37,484 nucleotides of DNA, taken from the NCBI GenBank assembly GCA_047517485.1, contig JAKZSU010000217.1, positions 1 through 37,484 of the forward strand, in the 5' to 3' direction. The first letter of the stretch is position 1. The number at the start of each line of letters is the position of its first letter. The position numbers and the translations under genes are program-made. Shown here piece after piece: positions 23,817 to 33,299 of this stretch. Origin of the DNA: JAKZSU01 sp047517485. Its GTDB lineage: Bacteria; Pseudomonadota; Alphaproteobacteria; UBA7887. Under the pieces are notes generated by a model, which was not told the DNA's origin, made no database searches, and was given only the letters and a program-made list of their open reading frames with translations.

Positions 23817-26135
23817 CTACAGTTTGACGCCGCGAAGGCGCAGCGCATTGCCCACCACCGACAGCGAACTTAGGCTCATCGCCGCCGCCGCGATCATCGG
23901 GCTGAGCAACACGCCGATCACTGGAAAAAGCACGCCGGCCGCGATCGGCACGCCCAGCCCGTTGTAAATGAAGGCGAAAAACAGATTTTGGCGAATGTTC
24001 TTCATGGTTGCGCGGCTCAAATGGCGGGCGCGGACAATGCCGTCGAGGTCGCCCTTGACCAGGGTCACGCCGGCGCTTTCGATCGCCACGTCGGTGCCGG
24101 TTCCCATGGCGATGCCGATGTCGGCGGCGGCGAGCGCCGGCGCGTCGTTTACCCCGTCGCCGGCCATCGCCACGACACGGCCCTCGGCACGCAGCCGTTC
24201 GACGATCTCGTGTTTACGCTCGGGCAGCACGTCGGCTTCGAAGTCGTCAATACCCAGCCTTTGGGCGATCGCCGCGGCGGTCCGGTAATTGTCTCCGGTC
24301 GCCATGACCACCCGGATGCCGTCGCCGCGCAACGTATCGAGCGCCGCCCGGGCGGTCGGCTTGATCGGATCGGCAACCGCGATCAGACCGGCTAGCCGGC
24401 CTTCAATGGCGACGTGCATCACGGTGGCACCGTCATCGCGCAGGCTATCGGCTTGCGCGGTAAACGCGCCGATGTTGATCGCGAATTCGTTCATCAGCGC
24501 GTCATTGCCAATCGCGACATCGGTCCCATCGATACGGCCGACCACGCCTTTGCCGGTCCGTGACTCGAAAGTCTCCGGTGACTCGATTTCGAGGCCGCGC
24601 TGTCTGGCCGCCGCGACCACCGCTTCGGCGAGCGGATGCTCGCTTGCCCGTTCCAGGCTGGCCGCCAGGCGAAGCAGCACCGCTTCGTCGAACCCGTCCG
24701 CCGCGACGATGGCGGTGAGGCGCGGCTTCCCTTCGGTCAGGGTTCCGGTCTTGTCGATCACCAGGGTATCGACCGCTTCGAAGCGTTCGAGCGCCTCGGC
24801 GTCGCGGATCAATACGCCCGCGCGCGCGCCGCGGCCGGTGCCGACCATGATCGCCATCGGGGTCGCCAGGCCGAGGGCGCAGGGACAGGCGATGATCAAC
24901 ACCGACACCGCGGCGATCAAGCCGTGCGTCAAGGCCGGCGCCGGGCCCCACATCGCCCATGCGGCGAAAGCCACGACCGCGGCGGCGAGTACCGCCGGTA
25001 CGAACAGTCCGGCGACCCGATCGGCGACGCGCTGGATCGGCGCGCGGCTTCGTTGCGCCTGCGAAACCATGCGGACGATTGCCGCCAATATCGTGTGCTC
25101 GCCGACCTTGTCGGCGCGGATTACCAGACTTCCGGTGCCGTTCACCGTGCCGCCGATGACCGCATCGCCAGCTTGTTTTTGCACCGGCAGGGATTCGCCG
25201 GTCACCGTCGATTCATCGACCGCGCTGGTCCCGTCGATGACCTCGCCGTCGGTGGGCACGCGTTCGCCGGGGCGCACCCGCAGATGGTCGCCGACCACGA
25301 CGTCGGACAGCGGCACCGCTGCTTCGTGGCCGTCTTCGTCCAGCCTAAGCGCGGTCTTTGGCGCGAGGTCGAGCAGCGCGCGAATCGCATCGCCGGTGCG
25401 CGCGCGGGCGCGCAGCTCGAGGATCTGGCCGAGCAGGACCAGGGCGGTGATCACCGCCGCCGCCTCGAAATAGACTCCGACGTGGCCCGCTTCATTGCGG
25501 AAACCGCCGGGAAAGGCGTCCGGCGCCAGCACCGCCACCAGGCTGTAGCCAAACGCCGTCAAGATACCGATCGCGATCAGCGTGAACATGTTGAGATTGC
25601 CGCTGACGATCGAGCGCCAACCGCGCACGATGAACGGCCACCCGGCATAGCCGACGACGGGGCTCGCCAAGACGAGCTGCGCCCACGGGTTCCAGGCACC
25701 GCTCGGCAGCGTGCCGAGAGCGGGGACCATCTCGCCCATGCTGATCGCCAACAGCGGCACGGTGAACACGGTCGCCAGCCAAAACCGCCGGGTCATGTCG
25801 ATCAACTCGGGGTTGGGACCGCTTTCGGCCGCCGGGTCCACCGCTTCCAGCGCCATCCCGCAGCTCGGGCATGCGGCCGGGACGGCGCTCTGGACGTCGC
25901 GACACATCGGGCAGAAGTAGCCGCTGCTGGGCGGAGTCACGGGCGGTAAAATCGGCGGTCCCTTTTCGAGATAGCCGACCGGATCGCTCGCGAAAAGTTC
26001 GGCGCATTCGGCGCGACAAAAATGATAGACCGTGCCGGAATGCTCGCGGCTGTGGCCGCTTGTCGCCGGATCGACCGGCATGCCGCAGACCGGGTCTATC
26101 ACATTCGACCCGTCCGCCGAGTCGTGATCTAGCAT
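23817..26135 (-). CDS. copA: Cu(I)-exporting P1B-type ATPase with N-terminal YHS and zinc-ribbon-like domains
   Basis: 772 aa from ATG at 26135. In place of the usual GMTCxxC metal domain the N-terminus has a YHS domain (DPVCGM at residues 14-19, with FCRAEC following) and a second Cys module (FCPMC ... CPSCGM, about 74-93). Then come transmembrane segments, the actuator TGES, CPC in the sixth core helix (417-419), the phosphorylated Asp in DKTGTLTEG (461), and GDGVNDAPAL. Late helices hold YN (IYNGLG) and MS..S (AAMSLSSLS), marks of Cu(I) transport. It exports copper from the cytoplasm. A TTG at 26147 is also in frame, but the promoter places the transcript start near 26159, leaving it almost no leader. 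Confidence 0.93.
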   Translation of the reverse strand: MLDHDSADGSNVIDPVCGMPVDPATSGHSREHSGTVYHFCRAECAELFASDPVGYLEKGPPILPPVTPPSSGYFCPMCRDVQSAVPAACPSCGMALEAVDPAAESGPNPELIDMTRRFWLATVFTVPLLAISMGEMVPALGTLPSGAWNPWAQLVLASPVVGYAGWPFIVRGWRSIVSGNLNMFTLIAIGILTAFGYSLVAVLAPDAFPGGFRNEAGHVGVYFEAAAVITALVLLGQILELRARARTGDAIRALLDLAPKTALRLDEDGHEAAVPLSDVVVGDHLRVRPGERVPTDGEVIDGTSAVDESTVTGESLPVQKQAGDAVIGGTVNGTGSLVIRADKVGEHTILAAIVRMVSQAQRSRAPIQRVADRVAGLFVPAVLAAAVVAFAAWAMWGPAPALTHGLIAAVSVLIIACPCALGLATPMAIMVGTGRGARAGVLIRDAEALERFEAVDTLVIDKTGTLTEGKPRLTAIVAADGFDEAVLLRLAASLERASEHPLAEAVVAAARQRGLEIESPETFESRTGKGVVGRIDGTDVAIGNDALMNEFAINIGAFTAQADSLRDDGATVMHVAIEGRLAGLIAVADPIKPTARAALDTLRGDGIRVVMATGDNYRTAAAIAQRLGIDDFEADVLPERKHEIVERLRAEGRVVAMAGDGVNDAPALAAADIGIAMGTGTDVAIESAGVTLVKGDLDGIVRARHLSRATMKNIRQNLFFAFIYNGLGVPIAAGVLFPVIGVLLSPMIAAAAMSLSSLSVVGNALRLRGVKL

Positions 26136-26165
26136 TGTGGTGTCCAAGGTTTTGGTTTCATCTTA

Positions 26166-26196
26166 CTAATAAGGGTTCCAGTCACTGGAAGGTCAA
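26166..26196 (-). promoter_or_regulatory. CueR-type promoter and operator of copA-cueR
   Basis: Read on the minus strand: TTGACC (-35, 26196-26191), a 19-base spacer, then TATTAG (-10, 26171-26166). Within the spacer lies the perfect palindrome TTCCAGT-G-ACTGGAA (26176-26190). A lengthened 19-base spacer with a dyad between the hexamers is the hallmark of MerR-family activated promoters, and ACCTTCC..GGAA resembles known CueR sites. Confidence 0.85.
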
Positions 26197-26218
26197 GGAT
26201 TCGCCGAGCTTGATCCGA

Positions 26219-26269
26219 GCCTGTGCCTGGACTAGGACAGGCGCCCATGGCCCTGCGCCATCATTTTTT
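26219..26269 (+). terminator. Terminator- or attenuator-like structure in the formate dehydrogenase leader
   Basis: A first hairpin pairs GCCTGT and CCT (26219-26228, one bulged G) with AGG and ACAGGC (26234-26242). A second, overlapping it by three bases, pairs GGCGC (26240-26244) with GCGCC (26255-26259); an alternative pairs ATGGC (26247-26251) with GCCAT (26257-26261). TTTTTT follows at 26264-26269. No rightward gene lies directly upstream, so a role in the leader of the formate dehydrogenase operon is more likely than termination of a previous gene. The stems are short and the call is tentative. Confidence 0.4.
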
Positions 26270-26286
26270 CTGAAGAACCGAATGAC

Positions 26287-27989
<1,703 letters not shown>

Positions 27990-27993
<4 letters not shown>

Positions 27994-30719
27994 GCACGGT
28001 CTTCACCCTCGACGGCCAGGAGGTGACCGCGGCAACCGGCGAGACGATCTGGCAGGTCGCCAAGCGGCTTGGCACCACCATTCCCCATCTCTGTCACAGC
28101 GAGCAGCCCGACTATCGCGCCGACGGCAATTGCCGCCTGTGCATGGTCGAGGTCGCGGGCGAGCGCGCGCTCGTCGCCTCGTGTATTCGCCCCCCCGCGC
28201 CGGGCATGGTGGTCAATACCGCGAGCGACCGGGCGGTCACCGCGCGGGCGACGGTGATGGAATTGCTGGTCGCCGATCAGCCGCCGCGCGACGTCGCGCA
28301 CGATCCCGATTCCGAGCTTTGGCGTTGGGCCGAGGTGGTGGGGCGGACGACCAGCCGGTTTCCCGCCCGCCTGACCCCGGAGCCCGACGTCAGCCATCCG
28401 GCGATGGCGGTCAATCTCGACGCCTGCATCCACTGCACCCGCTGCGTCCGCGCCTGTCGCGAGGTCCAGGTCAACGATGTGATCGGCATGGCCGGGCGCG
28501 GCGCGGCGGCCGAGATCGTCTTCGACATGGCCGATGCGATGGGCGCCTCGAGCTGTGTCGCCTGCGGCGAATGCGTCCAGGCGTGCCCCACCGGCGCGCT
28601 GTTGCCCGCGGGTGAGGCGGCAAATGCCGAGCCCGACGACGAAGTCGACAGCGTCTGCCCCTACTGCGGGGTCGGCTGCCAGCTCACTTTCGCGGTGCGC
28701 GACAATACCATCATCCGCGTCGCGGGCCGCGACGGCCCGGCCAACCGCGGCCGCCTGTGCGTCAAGGGTCGTTTCGGTTTCGATTACATTCATCATCCCC
28801 ATCGCCTGACCGTGCCGCTGATCCGCAAGCAGGGGGTGGCGAAACACGCCGACGGCAAAGTCGATCCGGCCTATCCGTTCACCCATTTCCGCGAAGCCAC
28901 CTGGGACGAAGCGCTCGATTTGGCCGCCGCCGGCCTGGCGCGCATCCGAGACGCCCTTGGCGGCGCGGCGCTCGCCGGATTCGGCTCCGCCAAGGGCTCG
29001 AACGAAGAAGCCTTTCTCGTGCAAAAACTGGTGCGCACCGGGTTCCGTACCAACAATGTCGATCATTGCACCCGGCTCTGCCACGCCAGTTCGGTCGCCG
29101 CGCTGATGGAGACCATCGGCTCGGGCGCGGTCACCGCGCCGTTCGCCGAGTGCGCCAATGCCGAGGTGATTTTCGTCATCGGCGCGAACGCCACCGAGAA
29201 CCATCCGGTGGCCGCGACGTTCTTCAAAAATGCCGTCCGCGACGGCGCGTCGCTGATCGTCGCCGATCCGCGCGGCCAGGCGCTCAAGGACCACGCGCGC
29301 TGGATGCTGCAAAACAAGCCCAGCAGCGATGTCGCGATGCTCAACGCGATGATCAACGTGATCATCACCGAGGACTTGTACGACGCGCAGTATGTCGCCG
29401 CGCACACCCAAGGCTTCGACGCGCTCAAGGCGCATATCGTCGACTACACGCCGGAGGCGATGGCGCCGCGCTGCGGCGTTCCGGCGGCGACCCTGCGTGC
29501 CGTCGCGCGCGCCTTTGCCACCGCGAAAAGCGCGATGATCTTCTGGGGCATGGGGATCTCCCAGCACGTCCACGGCACCGACAACGCGCGCTGCCTGATC
29601 GCGCTCGCTCTGCTCACCGGGCAAGTCGGGCGTCCCGGCACCGGACTGCATCCGTTACGCGGCCAGAACAATGTCCAGGGCGCCTCCGATGTCGGCTTGA
29701 TTCCCATGGTCTATCCCGATTACCGCCCAGTCGCCGATCCCGAGACCCGCGCCTTCTTCGAGGACTTGTGGCAGACCTCACTCGATCCCGAACCCGGCCT
29801 CACCGTGGTCGAGATCACCGACGCGGCGTATGATCGTTCGATCAAGGGGCTTTATGTGATGGGCGAGAACCCGGCGATGTCGGATCCCAACGCGACCCAC
29901 GCGCGCGCCGCGCTCGCCCGGCTCGAACATCTCGTGGTGCAGGATATTTTTCTCACCGAGACCGCCGCCTTCGCCGATGTCATCTTGCCGGCGAGCGCGT
30001 TTCCCGAAAAGGACGGCACCGTCACCAACACCGATCGCCGGGTGCAGCGTGGCAGAAAAGCCATCGACCCGCCGGGCGACGCGCGCCAGGACTGGTGGAT
30101 CGTCCAGGAAATCGCCCGCCGCATGGGGCTCGACTGGGATTACCGCGGGCCGGCCGATATTTTCGCCGAGATGCGCCTCTGCATGCCGTCGATCAAGGGC
30201 ATCACGTGGGAGCGGCTGGAGCGCGAGGATGCGGTCACCTACCCGTGCGACGACGAGAACGAGCCCGGCCAAGAGGTGATTTTCGCCGACCGCTTCCCGA
30301 CCGCCGACGGCCGCGGAAAATTGGTTCCGGCCTTCCTGGTGCCGCCCGACGAGGAGCCCGACCAGGAGTATCCCTTCGTGCTCACCACCGGCCGTCAGCT
30401 CGAACATTGGCACACTGGGCAGATGACCCGGCGCAGCGCGGTCCTCGATGCCCTCGAGCCCGACGCCTTATGCGAAATGGCCCCGGGCGATATCGATCGC
30501 CTCGGCCTGACCCCCGGCGCGCCGATCCGCCTGACCACCCGGCGCGGTACCATCGACGTGCCGGTGCGCGTCACCGGCGCCGTCCCTGAAGGCGTCGTCT
30601 TCGTCCCGTTCTGCTACACCGAGGCCGCCGCCAACCTACTCACCAACGCGGCGCTCGACCCGATCGGCAAAATCCCCGAACTCAAATACTGCGCGGTCAA
30701 GGTCGAGAAAGTCGGCTAA
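27990..30719 (+). CDS. fdsA: NAD-dependent formate dehydrogenase, alpha (molybdopterin) subunit
   Basis: 909 aa. The N-terminus is NuoG-like: a [2Fe-2S] ferredoxin part (CHSEQPDYRADGNCRLCMVEV), then two [4Fe-4S] motifs (CIHCTRCVRAC and CVACGECVQACPTGAL). The catalytic part begins with CPYCGVGCQL, a further [4Fe-4S] site. C364-H365 in CTRLCHASS align with the Sec/Cys-His pair of formate dehydrogenases that binds Mo or W, so this is the cysteine form. The C-terminal domain (TTGRQLEHWHTGQMTRRS) closes the bis-MGD site. It oxidises formate to CO2 in the cytoplasm. No fdsC (fdhD-like sulfuration factor) or fdsD follows; they must lie elsewhere if needed. Its stop overlaps that of the convergent P450 gene. 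Confidence 0.94.
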
Positions 30720-31954
30720 ATCGCCACCCGCAATTCGGTGACCTCGCGAAATCGGATGCGGTTGGACAACTTCGCCGGGGCTTCGAGGCGCAGGGTTGGG
30801 AAGCGCTCGAACAGTTTGGCGAAGGCGATCTCGCCTTCCATCCGCGCCAGCGCGTTGCCGGCGCATATGTGAATCCCCAGGCCGAACGACAGATGCCGGT
30901 TGGGCTGACGCGCAATGTCGAACTTTCCCGGATCGGGAAACTGCGCCGGGTCGTGGTTCGCCGCGCCGATCATCATGTGAACGACACTGCCGGCCGGGAT
31001 CGCCACGCCGGACAGTTCTGTATCCGCGATCGCTCGGCGATTGTTGATCTGGATCGGCGCCTGGAAGCGCAGGATCTCCTCCACCGCGCCGTCGATCAGC
31101 GTCGGATCGGCGCGCAAAGCCGCGATCTGATCGGGGTGGCGCAGCATTTCGTGCACCCCGTGCGAGATCATGTTGGTCGAGGTTTCATGACCGGCGTTGA
31201 GCATGAAGATGCATTGGTGCAGGAGCTCGATCTCGGTCAGTTTCTCGCCATCTTCTTTCGCTTCGACCAGGGCGGAGAGAATTTCGCCGTCGCGCCTGGC
31301 GCCCGGATTGGCTTTGCGCTCTTTGATGTATTCGCGCAAATAGGCTTTGAAGCCGTCCACCGCCGCGTTGCCGTCGGCGAGCTGCTGCTTGGTCAACACC
31401 GGTTCCAGCGCGCCGAGGATCAGCATCGCCCAGTCGCGGATGAGGATACGGTCGCTGCCCGGCACGCCCAGCATGTCGCAGACCACCTCGACCGGGAGCC
31501 GGAAGGAAAAGTCCGCCACCACCTCCATCGCCCGGCTGTCCGCGAGCTTGTCGAGATAGCCATCGACCAGAGCGTTAATGCGCGGGGTCAGCGCCGCCAG
31601 CGCCTTGCGGGTAAACGCCGCCTGGAACAGCTTTCTGATCCGCGTATGGTCGGGCGGGTCGCAAAACACCACGCTTGTCGTGTGGTGCTCGTAGAGCGGC
31701 GAGTCGGCGAACTTGGGTTTGAAATCGAGCTTCTTATCCGAGCTCCAGACCGCCGGGTTGCGATAGGCGGTCACCAGATCATCGTACCGCGTCAACAGGA
31801 ACGAGCCGTCGCTGTTGCGGTGGATCGGGCTGGTGGCGCGCAGCGCGGCGAAATAGCGATACGCCTCCGGCACGAAATCCGCCGGCAAATTCATCAGGTC
31901 AAACGCGGCGACGTCTAGACCACCGCCGCTGCCGTCATCTGAGACGGTCGTCAT
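30716..31954 (-). CDS. Cytochrome P450
   Basis: 412 aa from ATG at 31954. The I-helix carries AGHETS (oxygen-activating acid-alcohol pair), EEILRF supplies the E-x-x-R pair, and FGLGIHICAGNALARME contains the haem-thiolate Cys at 364. It has no membrane anchor, so it is a soluble bacterial class I enzyme needing a ferredoxin and reductase, none of which is adjacent. Such CYP proteins hydroxylate fatty acids, terpenes or aromatics; the substrate is unknown. An upstream in-frame ATG at 32107 adds 51 residues without protein character and overlaps the promoter region, so I reject it. Confidence 0.92.
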   Translation of the reverse strand: MTTVSDDGSGGGLDVAAFDLMNLPADFVPEAYRYFAALRATSPIHRNSDGSFLLTRYDDLVTAYRNPAVWSSDKKLDFKPKFADSPLYEHHTTSVVFCDPPDHTRIRKLFQAAFTRKALAALTPRINALVDGYLDKLADSRAMEVVADFSFRLPVEVVCDMLGVPGSDRILIRDWAMLILGALEPVLTKQQLADGNAAVDGFKAYLREYIKERKANPGARRDGEILSALVEAKEDGEKLTEIELLHQCIFMLNAGHETSTNMISHGVHEMLRHPDQIAALRADPTLIDGAVEEILRFQAPIQINNRRAIADTELSGVAIPAGSVVHMMIGAANHDPAQFPDPGKFDIARQPNRHLSFGLGIHICAGNALARMEGEIAFAKLFERFPTLRLEAPAKLSNRIRFREVTELRVAI

Positions 31955-32121
31955 AGGCGTACCCCGCAAATTCGTCCTGCCCCCTGACCATACAGGTCCG
32001 GTTGTTCGATGGGTATCGCAAGCCGGTATCCGCGCCCCCTCAAAGCGAGTCCACAAGGCGGCAAAGTGCTCTATGATGGCGCTTGAACCCAGCCCCTGTC
32101 GGAACACACTGAACCAGTCAC

Positions 32122-33129
32122 GTGGCGCAAAGCGGCAAAGTCAACGGGCACAAGCCCGAACAGCTGATGCGAACCATCGGCGCCGGAGCCGGTAATTTGG
32201 GGATTGCCGATATTCCCACCGGTGCCGCCGGGTCGGTGGCCGCGGTCACCGGGCTGCGCTCGCAAATTCCCCCCGATGCCCACACCGCGCCGTATCTCGG
32301 CACCGAACGTTTGGGCAATGCCGTGGTGATCGACGACCACGGGCTGATTTTGACCGTCGGCTATCTGCTTCTCGAATGTTCGCATATCGAAATCGCCGAC
32401 GCCGACGACGACTGGGTCGAGGCGGCTTTCGTGGGCTATGATTTCGAGACCGGATTCGGTTTGGCGCGCGCGTCGCGATCGCTGGGACTCGGCCCCGCGA
32501 CGCTCGGCGATTCGGCCAAGCTGGCGGTCGACGACCAAATGATTGTCGCCGGCCGAGGCGGGCAGGACAATGCATTGCGGGTCCGCGTCGCCTCGCGACG
32601 GCCGTTTTCCGGCTATTGGGAATATTATCTCGACGACGCGATATTTACCGTGCCGGCGCATCCCGACTGGGGCGGCTCGGCGCTGGTGGCTTCGGACGGC
32701 GCGGTGGTGGCGATCGGTTCGCTGCTGGTCGAGGATGCCAACGCCGATGAAGAGCCGGCGCAAGGCAATATGTTCATGCCGGTCGATCTGTTCACCTCGA
32801 TCCGCGACGAATTGGTCGCCGATGGCCGGGTCAACCGACCGCCACGGCCCTGGCTCGGCATGTTCACCGCCGAAGCGCAGGGCGTTCTCGTGGTCACCCA
32901 TACCACCAAGGGGGGCCCGGCCGAGGATGCCGGAATCGAGGCCGGCGATCTGGTGGTGCGCGTCGATGCCGGCGCGGTCAGCGATCTCGCCGATCTCTAC
33001 CAGCGGGTCTGGCAAATGGGCGAGTCGGGGGTCGATATTCCGCTCACCCTGGTCCGCCGCGGCGCCAGTATCGAAGTGAGCGTCGAATCCGCCGACCGCT
33101 ACGACTTTTTCCGAACACCCCGTCTCTAA
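32122..33129 (+). CDS. Trypsin-fold/PDZ protein lacking the protease catalytic triad
   Basis: 335 aa, GTG start. Residues 60-230 follow an HtrA/S1C protease fold: GNAVVIDDHGLILT (65-78) matches the strand before the catalytic His, but the His position is Y81 (TVGYLL). The Asp position is Gly in DFETGFGLA (107-115), and the Ser loop reads PDWGGSAL (181-188) with Trp where Ser belongs. All three catalytic residues are thus absent. Residues 242-325 are a PDZ domain (AEDAGIEAGDLVVRVD). I see no signal peptide, unlike exported HtrA proteases. It is probably a binding or scaffold protein. The P450 gene is divergent. ATG at 32167 is another possible start. Confidence 0.8.
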   Translation: MAQSGKVNGHKPEQLMRTIGAGAGNLGIADIPTGAAGSVAAVTGLRSQIPPDAHTAPYLGTERLGNAVVIDDHGLILTVGYLLLECSHIEIADADDDWVEAAFVGYDFETGFGLARASRSLGLGPATLGDSAKLAVDDQMIVAGRGGQDNALRVRVASRRPFSGYWEYYLDDAIFTVPAHPDWGGSALVASDGAVVAIGSLLVEDANADEEPAQGNMFMPVDLFTSIRDELVADGRVNRPPRPWLGMFTAEAQGVLVVTHTTKGGPAEDAGIEAGDLVVRVDAGAVSDLADLYQRVWQMGESGVDIPLTLVRRGASIEVSVESADRYDFFRTPRL

Positions 33130-33299
33130 TTCGCGCCTAAAGTCACCGCGCGCCGACCGAATTCGCCGGTTACGTCTCCAAATTCGGTCAAATCCTCGGC
33201 GATAACACCCCTTAAAATGTCGTGTGCTACAATAATTCTCGGGAAAAATTTATTTGAGAAAGTGCCGCGGTGTTTTTTACCGAAAAGCGCGGTGATCCC

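Noticed and set aside
23421..26147. Mercury-resistance operon
   Set aside because: The regulator has the two-Cys CueR loop and the ATPase has Cu(I)-type YN and MS..S residues; no merA, merT or merP.
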